NCBI GenBank assembly: GCA_000149265.1
Contig: CH002834.1
Coordinates: 807,732-871,731, forward strand
Reading direction: 5' to 3'
From: Ciona savignyi
Lineage: Eukaryota; Chordata; Ascidiacea; Phlebobranchia; Cionidae
DNA length: 64,000 bases
Shown here: piece after piece, positions 49,341 to 60,399 of the stretch
How positions within the stretch are numbered: the first letter of the stretch is position 1
Layout: each line of letters opens with the position of its first letter
Translations under genes and position numbers: made by a program
Notes under the pieces: model-generated
The model's input: the letters and a program-made list of their open reading frames with translations, nothing else
Told to the model about the DNA's origin: nothing
The model's database searches: none

Positions 49341-49357
49341 CCAAATTCAACTTGCCG
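49341..49357 (+). pseudogene. Orphan peptide micro-exon in the LINE-interrupted unit
   Basis: The 17-nt exon 2 sequence with its CAG acceptor and GTGAGT donor survives, followed by intron 2 sequence to about 49480. Exon 1 is absent: the SINE piece at 49199-49330 joins directly upstream. The sequence then jumps at about 49480 to the flank segment of the next unit, so exon 3 is missing too. Confidence 0.75.
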
Positions 49358-50093
49358 GTGAGTGCTAAATTGTTGTTCTTTTTCTAGATCAGTTAAAAAA
49401 AAGATATTCATGTTTATCCCCGTGGATGAAAAATCACAATGGGCGTTAGGCGGTTGTCAGATAAACTTGCCCCACCGCTGTTCTTTCCATCGTACCCTGA
49501 TTATTGTTCGAATTTGTAAATAAAATTCCCGACGACGAGCTTTGAGTCTTTTCAGTTTGTGGGACACGATTTTAGTACAGGACATAGGGTAGGGATATCA
49601 TTTAAAAAAACATGCGAGATAGTTATGACATGGGTATTGGTCTAATTACCCCGCAAATTTGCAAGGGAGTGTTATAACACGGATACCCGTTTAATTACCT
49701 GGCGCACACCGTCGAATTACCAGTGGGTTTACAATGTGTTGTGTATGATTGAGACGTTTCTTCAATTTAGTAGAACCCGTTAACCCACTGGGTTTGGGCA
49801 ATGTACGCTCACTGTATTGCCCAAGAATACAACCGACTAGCCAGATACCAGTTTCGACCGACAAATATATCGTGGTTTCACTGCTATCAATATTTTTTGT
49901 GCTGTTAATAATTAAAACCGGTTCTTACTTTTCTCTACTTATTTCTTTTTAACCAGCCAAAAGTTGACTCCTACCCCCTGTGCATAGACAAAGACAGATC
50001 GGATAAAATAGATTAGGTTGCAATAACGCATTTCATGATTTGTCCTTCTTGATATGGACTTTACAAAGTTTAAAATGAATACGAGAACTGCAA

Positions 50094-50165
50094 GCCTCCA
50101 GTGAGATTTGAACTCACGACCCCTGGTTTACAAGACCAGTGCTCTAACCCCTGAGCTATAGAGGC
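50094..50165 (-). tRNA. tRNA-Thr (UGU)
   Basis: Intact 72-nt copy, same as 21993-22064, 1.13 kb upstream of peptide gene E. Confidence 0.92.
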
Positions 50166-51294
50166 GACGTGATTATTACAATGGGTACGAACCTTTTGTC
50201 GACAGCGGTTCCACAGTCGGCCATATTGTGTAAAATATATCTCGCTACTTCACTGCTGTCCTTTTTCATTTCATTATTTAATCCTTCATTTTCATTATTT
50301 AATGTTGTACCCTTTTATTCCAAAGCACGTAATTTCCATTGTTTTAGTTCAACATATCCATTTACTGTGGTTGGAAAATACTCGCTATCAGTCTCATGAC
50401 ACATCGGGCTACCAGCCAGCAGTTGGGTTCAAAAAAATTCTTTGATTGACGCTCGACGGCGGAGTCTGTAATCGAACAATAACAAACTATTTCATGTTTA
50501 AAAAAAGAACGGTCGTGTGGCCTAATGGTTAACAAGACCGATACATAAACCAACTATAAAAAAACGGTGCAAGGGACGAGCACATCATATGTTCGAAACT
50601 TAACCCAAAGGGAAAAAATTATGTTTAAAATTTAAATCATAGGTGTCAATTGTAAAAAAAGAAAAAGTCACAAACGAATAGATTATGAGTCTGAAAAAAA
50701 ATATTTAATATTGTGCCAATAGAGATAGCGTACAGCGCGGGCGGATATGGCGAGTGGTACCACCTTGCTTAGTCATGGTGTTTAAGTGACTGTTTTGCTA
50801 GGTAAGAAAGTATATGATTCCCCAATGTTTGTTTAGTTAAAAGCAACATCTGCTAGTCTTTAAGCCGGTGTTTTCGTTTAGCCATGTATGTTGGTACTAT
50901 TGAGACAGAGCTTTGTTAAATAAAGGTGGTGATTGTGCATTTGCTAGCTGTCTTGGTGATAAAAAAAAACAATTTACAAAGGATTACCAGATTAAAGCTT
51001 TAAGTTTAGGTTGCAGATATAGGCTTTTGCAGGATTTTGGGTGACAGACCTTTATGTAAGGTCCGTTTGCATTGGAGAGATAGGGAAACAATTCGTTGAA
51101 CGCCTCGTAAAACACGGTACCCCTCACATATGTGCCTGCGTGGCTAACGAGTAATAGTTCGCTTTTCGAAAAACGACTTCGAGTTCCTAGAGTTAACTTC
51201 CGATGGATGTAATAAGAAAATGCGTTTCCTGTTAAAATGTGCTATAACTGTGGCATCAGCGATCCGATTTTATTTAGTTGATTCTTCAGCAACA

Positions 51295-52011
51295 ATGGAT
51301 CGTAAAGTCTTATTGGTTGTACTTCTGTTCGTCTGTTCTTTGGCATTTCTCCATCAAGAAGTAGATGCGAGAACTATAGTTCCCGTTAATAACGGTCGTC
51401 GTCGCCGTCGTTGGGCCAAGTGGAATGAAAACAGGTAGATTTATCTTCATTGTTGCTATCTAATATTACGAAATATGCATAGCGAGATTTATTACAGTAA
51501 AATAAATGGCGTTGCAAGTACAGTTTCTGTTGTAAATCTTTAAAAAAGTAAAGCTAAACATGTGTTAATTTTGTTACAGCCAAATTCAACTTGCCGGTGA
51601 GTGCTGAATTGTTCTTCTTTTTCTAGATCAGTTAAAAAAAGATATTCATGTTTATCCCCGTGGATGAAAAATCACAATAGGCGTTAGGCGGTTGTCAGAT
51701 AAACTTGCCCCACAGTTGCGATTGCAGTTTATTGTGTATGAATAAGAAGTTTGTTTAATTAAATAGAACTTGTTAATACACTAGGTTCTAACGTCGAGGA
51801 AGTGCGTTGACAAAGACGCAGTCGACTAGCTAGAGACCAGTTTTGAACTCAAAACTCTTCGCCTAAAAAGCGAAACATTAACCTACTAACATTACTGGAT
51901 GAATTTGCTTGATTTGCGTATTTCGAAAGGTTTTTACATGTAACAAACAACCTTTTAACGATTCTTCTTCTAGAAACGCCCGATGAGATGGCAGAAAAGA
52001 TCAATTCATAG
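51295..52011 (+). CDS. Small secreted cationic peptide E (three exons)
   Basis: Exons 51295-51434, 51580-51596 and 51974-52011 give 64 residues. There is one extra Leu codon in the signal peptide (KVLLVVLLF). The core matches copy A (VPVNNGRRRRRWAKWNEN) although A and E lie at opposite ends of the array. The tail is ETPDEM and the stop follows AATTCA. Confidence 0.83.
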
Positions 52012-52587
52012 GGATTTGTAAATGTGTTTTAAAGTGCTTACTGCCATGTAGCCTACTAACACGAAATACACCAATCCAAGATCAATTTGCTTTTTTGATT
52101 TTAATCCGAACATAACTTGTTGAGCTTTTATGCGCATTTAAATACTATTTATTGCTTCGCGAATCCCTGTAGAAATTCCTTATAATGCTGCATGCATTTG
52201 AAGAAGCTAGAACGCGTAAACGCCCGATCTTTGAAAATGCATTTTTGAAAGTAAGAATGTGTCGTTTGAACAGAGTCGCATGGAAGCCGCCTCTTTCATA
52301 TACTGCCGAGTAAAATCCAATCAATTTGATCCAGCAACATAACAACATAGAGAATTAGATCGTTGCGCTGGGGGTCGACGTTTTAAAACTCTATGTGAGA
52401 CTCATATTAATAAGTCCCAAGCGTACTAACATCAGAAAAAATTTATTCAAAATTGGGTAATCTGGTTAGAACCCATGATATCAAGGCACACGCGTCAAAG
52501 CGATTGACGAAATCAAAAAGAAAAAAATCGGGAAAAAAACATATGTGTCTCTTTTTTCAAAGGGGCCCATAATCTCCAGAACTACAA

Positions 52588-52659
52588 GCCTCCAGGTAGA
52601 TTTAAACTCAATACACCTAGTTAGCGTCATTAGTACTGTAATCCCGAAGATATAAAGGC
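52588..52659 (-). pseudogene. Highly degenerate tRNA-Thr-like copy
   Basis: Exactly 72 nt between AAGCCTCC and AAAGGCGAC landmarks shared with the intact tRNAs, but with many substitutions and no pairing D arm. The flank CTTTTCAACC...GAATCTTTTGTGGATGG echoes the unit sequence beside other tRNAs. It looks like the relic of an older array unit. Confidence 0.6.
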
Positions 52660-53264
52660 GACTTTTCAACCTTGGTGTGTAGGCTATGAATCTTTTGTGG
52701 ATGGTTTGTCTTGTGGAGAATCTTTTATGGATGATTGATGTGCGTATACCTTGCACTAAATTGCCCGAGTTCTGTAGCTATTAAGGCTCCGAAATGACTC
52801 CGTCTCGGAAGGATTCTTTATTGCATTTTATAAACTAATACAGTGAAACGCATACAGTTTAACTGATTGACAGGACATGCCCGGAGGCGCGCTTCAAGCA
52901 GGGGATTTATTTTGCTCCGTATTCCAGAACACGTTTCTGATAATTAAAATAAAATGTAAAATTTTCACACAAAACAACTTGCCACTTATTGCGTAATGTG
53001 GGGGAATTATATAGGAAGTATTGGTTCTGAGATTGTAGCCGGTTTACACGCAAAGAAAATGATTGACAGGAGGAACAGTCGTGCGCGCATTAAACGCCCA
53101 CTTCAACAATTTTAACATAGTCACTACTCACTACAGTCTTATGTTAACTATCAAACGCACACATTTTTATTTAACACATCGTTATGTTAATTAAATGTTT
53201 TACGCTTCTATCTAAAATCATGAAGGACACAGTCTATATATATTTTTTTGTGTAGAAAAAGTAA

Positions 53265-53336
53265 GCCTCCAGTGAGATTTGAACTCACGACCCCTGGTTT
53301 ACAAGACCAGTGCTCTAACCCCTGAGCTATAGAGGC
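53265..53336 (-). tRNA. tRNA-Thr (UGU), outside the peptide array
   Basis: Same 72-nt sequence as the array copies, but the flanks differ (TAGAAAAAGTA upstream, GATGGTTC downstream). No peptide gene follows it. Confidence 0.92.
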
Positions 53337-54951
53337 GATGGTTCAAACAACGTACTTACGAAGCTTTTGTAGATAGCCGTTTCACAGTCGGTCATATTGT
53401 GTGAAATATTACCAACACACTTTACTATGGAGCCCATCAAGGTAATCAAATCATTTATAACCACATTTAAAATTAATTGATATAATTCAAAAACTTCAAA
53501 GGTTGTATTTTAATTTTTATAAAATACAAGTTTAAGTTGAACGATATAACTAAGTTGAACACTACGAATTCATTTCGGTTACGTTTGGCTTGGGTGTCTC
53601 TATTTGGCCTCTTTACTTAACAACTATAAAAAAACATTGATATTCCGTCGAAATAACATGTGACACAGCAGGGAAATTAAACGAAATCGATCCCGTACAG
53701 TAATATCACTATGTTAACTTTGGCGACTTGCATAAAACTTTTCTTTCTGTTCTTCGCGACAGAACGTCTGATTCATACACAGCACTCTGCAATAGCTTCG
53801 GTAACCCGGCGGTGGACGAGAGATAATCTGACAAATACCCGTGTGTTAGCGCCTCTTGCGTTTTTCATAGACCTACTTGAGCTCATACGGCTTAAGCGAC
53901 TTCCTTCCGTCTAAAGGTTGTGGGATGGGATCTAGGCGATGGCTGGTCGCTTGTGTACTTTGGAAAGGCGCTAGCTAACTGGTCATCACATTGAGTCATT
54001 TTAATAATTGGTTGATCTGAATCAGTTAAACAGTCACGTACAGTATAAGCCTAGCCATATCTTTTTGGTTACACTTTAGATATAATGCAATATCAAGATA
54101 CGATACTCTCTTTTTTTTCTAAATTATGTATAACTGAACATTTTGTTTTTCAACAGAATTAAGGAACGTCTTAATCTCAATTATATAGAACACACTGCAA
54201 TGATCCGGTAACCCGACGTTGGTCGTGAGGTAATCAAATGTTTGTCATTGTTTTGTCGCCCAGTCGCATTTTCACATATACAAGGATAAACATGAATATT
54301 CTATCCATAAGAGTGATTAGATTATTAGAGAGAAGCTGTTTTTAACCAAAATCCTCATAATACCGGCGGCATTACACTAATAGTTTATTGAGTTCACCCT
54401 AATAACTGACCGGTTTGTAAATATGCCTGACGGAGACCGTAGGCTAGCTGTAACCGTACACGAGTTTGAGTTAAACCCAGTTTTAAAATCTTACCAATTA
54501 TTTTCCTTTAGGCTAACAACAAATCGGTTTACAAATCGAGTTAACAGTCCACTGTTACTATTTAATCTACCACTAGGTTTAAGTAGGTCGGGACTATCGC
54601 ATTGTTATTGCCATTCTCGCATGAAAGAGGAACTTAATGTACTTTGCCTGTGCAAGATTTAAATTAATTTTATCTTAGTCCTGCATAACAATATGAAACA
54701 GCTCGGAAAACTAGATTTGAGAACGCGGTATTAACAAATTTTTTAACGTCCTGTGCGTTTTTGTGATGCATGTAGTAAACAGCAAGTTGGTACTTTATTG
54801 TTTCGCAATGCAAGTTCAATGAAAATTTTCAATTATTGTTTGGATTTAAGTCACTATATAGGCGATCAGATATCTAGGCTAGTATAAAGACACTTTTAAA
54901 ACAGAAATGTGAATATCTTAAAGTTTTATGTCTTTCATGTATGGAAGAAAT

Positions 54952-56470
54952 TTACCAAAATTTGACGCGTGTTAACACAGCTTCGACACTTTTTTTAATA
55001 TTTTCCGGGTTTCGATAGATTTTATACCCTCCATATACACCTATAACAGTAATAACTCCAAGTGAAAACATCATTTCTCTCATCATTCTAATCATGATCG
55101 GGTGGGTTTCCATAAATTCTCTCATTATAGAAGCTCCAATGTTAGCATGAGGAAATGGTTTGTCTGGTACTTCTTCACCAAGAAATTCACACAGGGGTCC
55201 CCAGCCATCTTTGAAATTGTACACCAGCAGCTTGTCCTTTGGAGCGTTCTAATTGATATAAAAAGTATAAAATGTAACACGAAAATGGTTAATATGAGTT
55301 GATATCAAGGCATAAATTTAAAACGAATTGTCGGCTCGCTAAATCTTTTACGAGTCTTGACGCTTTACCTTAGGGTTGTCGGGTAGAAACCAACTGCTGC
55401 AAGGTCGGCTGTGTTCCTGGGCAACACACTTGGCTTGCGTAGTTGAGAGGATTATTGCCCTAAACTAAAATTGTAGCTACGTATTAATCAGAACAACCTG
55501 TAATAGTTCGAGTAACACTGTGTTCGGCGGGCGCGATGATAACGCTGACGTGTTTTCGACGGCGATAAAACATCAATATCCTAGCGTTTTTATTCAATAC
55601 CATTAAAACACTTGCGTCATACCTGAAGAACACCTGCGTTGTGGTTTCTATACATTCGCTTCCACCGTTGTGTGTTGTAGTGTACTTTACTCCAAGGATA
55701 CAAAGGTGGAGCACCGATAACAAGATTTGCTAAACGAGTGAATTATGCATTTTTATGTTAAATGCTGGAGAAAATGGTAAAGGCTAAAAATTTGACATCC
55801 TTACCAACGTCGGTACGATACTTCCAGTATTTCCAACCAGAATATGATAGAAATTCCATCAGAATTAACCAAGGATCATATCTCATCGAATCTACTTGCT
55901 TACTCAAGCTTGAAGCCCAGGTTTCTTCATCTCGAGCCGAGAAAATAATCTGGAAATGTTACACATTCATTAAATATTCTTCATGCGTCATGCGTTCAGT
56001 AGATTTCTTCACAGCAGACCTGCCTCGACATAAATATCAATGCATTAACTTATGCATCAATTCCACAGACATCCATACATACGAAATATGAGACGAAAAC
56101 GGTTATATAAATCGGTTAAGAGGAATTTACTTACCAGACACAATTAATATGACCAGTCTAACGAACAACCACAAATAAACCGATGGTATATTTGTAGTTC
56201 AGACATAACTATACTAACTTTTGCATCAGGATAAGCTGCATGAATTTCCTCCCAGTAAAAGTAGCAAGGGGCGTCAACAATTGCATCAACGCCGTCGTAC
56301 ATTCTTTTAAAATCATCCACTGTTCCCCCTTCCTGGATAATTTTCCTCCATTCCTTACCAAGATACCAAGAGTTTTCGAGCCAGTCGTATGTCTTGTATC
56401 CAAACTGATGAAACACTGCAGTAATTGTCTTGGTACCGGTTTTACTATAACCGGCGTATATAACCTTCAT
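54952..56470 (-). CDS. Sulfotransferase-like P-loop protein with C-terminal membrane helix
   Basis: Four exons on the minus strand join in frame: 56219-56470, 55805-55949, 55623-55729 and 54952-55248 (266 residues). The N-terminal MKVIYAGYSKTGTKTITAVF is a PAPS-binding P-loop of the Sulfotransfer_4 type. SARDEETWASSL in exon 2 fits the 3'-phosphate binding segment, and LLVYNFKDGWGPLCEFLG is the typical C-terminal family motif. A hydrophobic helix (MMFSLGVITVIGVYGGY) near the end suggests a membrane anchor. The substrate is unknown. It is a tandem duplicate of the gene at 57834-59290. Introns are GT-AG with phases 0, 1 and 0. Confidence 0.85.
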
Positions 56471-57351
56471 TTTTTGCGATCAAATATGCACACTGTACCT
56501 CCAACGGGCAGTCGATGGCTATTTCCTTCCAAAATTAATTTCTATTGGCAAATATTTGTTACTTGTTGACCTACGTAACGGAAGGTATATTGATTCTACA
56601 ACTGTGATATGTTCGCCTACTCACGCATCGGCAACTCTTAAGTATCATGCTTTGCAGTAACTTTGACTTTGGGTTTCTTATACTTTTAGGCAAGTAACTA
56701 TTTAAACCATTACAAGGTTCGCGCTGGTATAACTTATTGCAGCTATAACACGGCGATAGTACAACATAGACGATTCACATTATATCCCTGCGTAACCAGT
56801 TTTACTTTGCCCCTTTAAAAGGGGTGTTGCTGCACCGCTGCGGTAGTTTTTATGGTTCATTGGTGGTTGATGGTTCATTGATTTTTGTAAAATTTTGTTT
56901 CCATAATTTGTCCTTTTATGTACTTATGATTTGTAAAGTCCTTTATAAGTTTGGCTGCCACCAAGGACGCAGTAGTTTTTTTGGTAACTAATAATTAAGG
57001 TGTACGTTTTAAATCGTTTTTGATTTGGTATTTTCGTTTAGGTTCATTTGTTATTTGATTTAATATTATATGAGTAAACATACAAGGATTAATGGACGCG
57101 GTATTTTAAAGGTATATTTTCTCGTCTATTTTTTTTATTTTTCCTTTTGTAATGCCCTACATGTATATTGTTTGCTACCACAAACTACCAATAAAGGATT
57201 TGGAAAGGGCGCGTTATCTTTTAATGCTTTCCGCCGTAACAAGGTAAGTTTTAAAGATATTTCGATGTACACGATGTAAATCAATTCTCTCATAAGCCTA
57301 TCTTATAATTTAAAGGTTCGCTAACATATGGAAGCTGACGTCGAGTATAGC

Positions 57352-57662
57352 TTAGGATAGGATAGGATATTTATGTTTATTCCCGTGAATGGAAAAACCA
57401 AGGGGATTAACACACAAAAAAACAAGGGGATTACACGGGCAATCGTCAGATCACCTCGCGCAATCCGTCGGGTTACCGGAGCTATTGCAGAGTGTAGTAT
57501 ATGATAGACACGTTCCTTCAATTTGGTAGAACCCATTAATCCGCTGGTTTTAGGCAATGTCCGTAAAGTGCCTTGCCGAAAGACACAACCGACTAGCTAG
57601 CGACCAGTTTCGCACCTGAAACCTTTCGATTGAAAGGCGACGCACTTAACCGCCAGACTAAC
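57352..57662 (+). repeat. Dispersed repeat R2, near-complete copy
   Basis: About 310 bp, from GGATATTTATGTTTATTCCC to GGCGACGCACTTAACCGCC. It includes the marker ACAACCGACTAGCTAGCGACC that recurs throughout the array. It lies between the two sulfotransferase-like genes. The minus ORF 57321-57557 is repeat sequence. Confidence 0.6.
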
Positions 57663-57833
57663 CAACTTCCAACTTGTCGTTATGCAACATATTTTAAAAT
57701 AGCTTTAAGTTCTTGTTTGACTCTAAGTTTATTTGAGCAACCATATTAGTATCTCAGATTGTCTAAACACATAGTCGACCGTTTAAATGTTTTTAAAACA
57801 AACAAATGTTTGGCTGTACCACTTGAAAAACTG

Positions 57834-58341
57834 TCACCAAAATTTCAAGCAAGTTACAGCCGCTTCGACACATCTTTTAATATTTCCCGGGTTTCGATAG
57901 ATTTTATACCCGCCATATACACCTATAAAAGTAATAACTCCAAGTGAAAACATCATCTCTCTCATCATTCTAATCATAATCGGGTGGGTTTCCATATATT
58001 CTCTCATTAGAGAAGCTCCAATATTAGCATGAGGAAATGGTTTGTCTGGTACTTCTTCACCAAGAAATTCACACAGGGGTCCCCAGCCATCTTTGAAATT
58101 GTACACTAGCAACTTGTCCTTTGGAGCGTTCTGCTAAATGAGAAACAATGATTTCTATGACCGACATAAATAATTTTATTGAACGTCAGGAGCCTGTTAT
58201 ATAGGAGAAAACTAAAAGAATGGAAAGTCGGAAGGAGAGTAACCGCACATTAAAATGAAGATTATGACATTAGATTTAGTTTTAAACATGGGATTGAAGT
58301 TTATTAATACAATAGGAAAAATATACAAAAATAGCCCTTCT

Positions 58342-58390
<49 letters not shown>

Positions 58391-59290
58391 CTCCTATCTG
58401 TAGATAAGTTGAGAGAGGAGAGAAAGAGAGAGACAATTCTCTCCTCTCTGTAGATATAACAAACGGGCAGTTGTCAGAATAGCTCTTGACCACTGTCGGG
58501 TTTCGTATTCCGACATGGTTTGATTACCAACTAAGCTAAAAGTACAACATATAAAATACTACTACATTTTAAAATTACATAAAAATCTTCTTCAAACCTC
58601 ATACCTGAAGAACACCTGCATTGTGGTTTCTATACATTCGCTTCCATCGTTGTGTATTGTAGTGCTCCCTTGACCAAGGGTACGCGTACGGGGAACCACT
58701 AACAAGATTCGCTGAAAGCGGGGCTTTTGTTTTTATCTTAGATGTTAACTACAAGTAAAATGTTGACCTAAAATTTCACTACTATTCTTACAAGAAGCGT
58801 TATAAAACTTCCAGTATTGCCAACCAGAATACGACAAAACTTCCATTAAGAACAACCAAGGGTCATAATTCATGGATTTCTTTTGCTTTAATGCACTTGC
58901 AACCCACTTGTCTTCGTCTCGAGGACAGAAAATAATCTGGAAATATTGCAAAGGAATTAATCAATTTACGTTCCTACAGTAGAAACTTTTTTTAAATCGT
59001 TATTCTTACAGTATATGCATAATAAACAATACTAACTTTTGCATCAGGAAAAGCTGCATGAATTTCCTCCCAGTAAAAGTAGCAAGGTGCCCCAACAATC
59101 GCATCAACGCCTTCGTACATTCTTCTAAAATCATCCACTGTTCCCCCTTCTTTAATTATTTTCCTCCATTCCTTATACCAAGATACCAGGAGTTTTCTAG
59201 CCAGTCGTATGTCTTGTATCCAAACTGATGAAACACTGCAGCCATTGTCTTGGTACCGGTTTTACTATAACCGGCGTATATAACCTTCAT
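57834..59290 (-). pseudogene. Second sulfotransferase-like copy, broken by a 2-nt insertion
   Basis: Exons correspond one to one with the intact gene: 59037-59290, 58792-58936, 58605-58711 and 57834-58130. Exon 1 is 254 nt instead of 252 because of an extra TA at about 59175-59176 within the YLGKEW codons, which brings a stop a few codons later. All splice sites and later exons remain good, including the C-terminal helix (FSLGVITFIGVYGGY). Either a recent pseudogene or an assembly or haplotype error. Confidence 0.8.
58340..58455. repeat. CT/GA microsatellite with hairpin potential
   Basis: A (TC)n tract of about 50 nt followed within 20 nt by a GAGAGAGG-rich tract and a second CTCTCC block. 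It lies in intron 3 of the broken sulfotransferase copy. Confidence 0.8.
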
Positions 59291-60114
59291 TTTGCTGATA
59301 AAAAATGCACACTGTACTAACAACCAGTGGAAGATGCCTATTTTATTTTAAAAATAAACATCAGTTGGTCAGTAATCGTTTGTTCAGCTGAAAGTAATGA
59401 TTAACTAGTCGACATACAAAAACGAAGGTATAGTAACTTTACAACTGTAGGCCTAAATTTTTTCCAAATATTGCCGCGTTATAGAACAATCTCAAGTATC
59501 TTGCTAAAATGGTACTTCAAAATAACGTATAGAGCGTGTCAACCACGTTCTATAATCAGTACTGTTTTAAAAACCTATTTTGACTGTACGCTTAAGTCGA
59601 GAAAAAAAAACTGCCGATTTATGTTGTTTATAAGTGTTTAGCGGTTTAATGTACATGGTAATAAGGTATATTTGCTATATATATATTTCGTTACTGTATT
59701 TCATTTATTTGTATGTTATAAATCGAATCAAAGTTTTGTGCTATATGTCGACCTGAAAAAAAAGAACACGTTTAAAAATAGAAGCTTTAATTGGCAATTT
59801 AACCACAAAGACTTGCTTAAAAAATTTAGGCTGGTACCCCTCTGTGCATTGTAAACGGAAATGCATGGTCAACACCTTTATTTCACAAAGCTATTCTCGA
59901 CTATTACAAAAGTACACAGGGAACCTAGAAATAACGCACCAACATGGAGAATCACTTCCACTGTCACTCATCAAAACAATCACTTAAATACCATTAGGAC
60001 TACACTACACACGCGTTGGATTGTCGCTCAATTTTATTGGCTAAAGGCCATAGCCTATAGTTTAGATAAAAAAAAAACAATTTTAGATTGTTGGTTACCG
60101 TTCAGTGATTACTC
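59291..60114. other. Intergenic, no gene seen
   Basis: AT-rich sequence between the broken sulfotransferase copy and the minus-strand Arg-rich peptide copy. Short ORFs (59672-59854, 59861-60118) have no recognisable features. Confidence 0.6.
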
Positions 60115-60399
60115 TTAGTTGTCATTGGCATCCTGCTGATCGGTTTCCATTTCTGAAAATAATCTGTTAGGTATACTCGTATAGGCTATATACCAATGCT
60201 AAGCCTAGCGTTAATATGGTAGGTCTAATAAGAGCTTTTTTGTTAATATTACCAGGAATTTCTTGTTGTTGTTCCTTTTCGTTCCATCCTCCCAACGTCC
60301 GCGTCTGCGACTAATATTGCGACGACTACCCCAAGCGTCAGATTTTTCAGTCATTAGAAGCACAAGTGCAAGAAGAAGTACGAAGACAGCTTTATTCAC
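60115..60399 (-). pseudogene. Arg-rich secreted peptide, family 2, broken copy
   Basis: Exons 60253-60399 and 60115-60152 on the minus strand correspond to the intact gene at 62758-63052. Two lesions are visible. The start codon is GTG directly after the TTTTTAG acceptor, where the other copy has ATG. A G is missing in the TGGGG run, making exon 1 147 nt and shifting the frame, so exon 2 would be read out of its acidic frame. Exon 2 itself is open in the right frame (EMETDQQDANDN). The Arg run is also shorter (SRRNISRRRGRW). Probably inactive. Confidence 0.75.

Larger units (their letters stand above)
19609..52700 (+). repeat. Tandem segmental array of tRNA-Thr / SINE / small secreted peptide units
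   Basis: The order flank segment - tRNA-Thr(-) - tRNA-like SINE(+) - peptide exons 1-3(+) recurs. Peptide exon 1 starts are at 23102, 27741, 34361, 38386 and 51295; a sixth unit (tRNA at 43661) is interrupted by a LINE and keeps only exon 2. The flank segment (for example 35837-36120 and 42325-42620) matches Jagged 3' flank at 19609-19920. The third and fourth units (peptide starts 34361 and 38386, spacing 4025 bp) look nearly identical, so they are the youngest duplication. Confidence 0.85.
52012..54951. other. Array end and intergenic region
   Basis: Contains the degenerate tRNA (52588-52659), one intact tRNA-Thr (53265-53336) and reverse fragments of the R2 repeat at about 53760-53905 and 54190-54310. 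ORFs 53711-53914 and 54423-54662 are partly repeat and lack domains. No protein gene seen. Confidence 0.6.

Noticed and set aside
53711..53914. 67-codon ORF with a hydrophobic start
   Set aside because: Its second half (HSAIASVTRRWTR) translates a reverse fragment of the R2 repeat, as does the ORF at 57321-57557.
55762..56091. Plus-strand ORF of 109 codons over the sulfotransferase-like gene
   Set aside because: Antisense shadow of exon 2 of the minus-strand gene.
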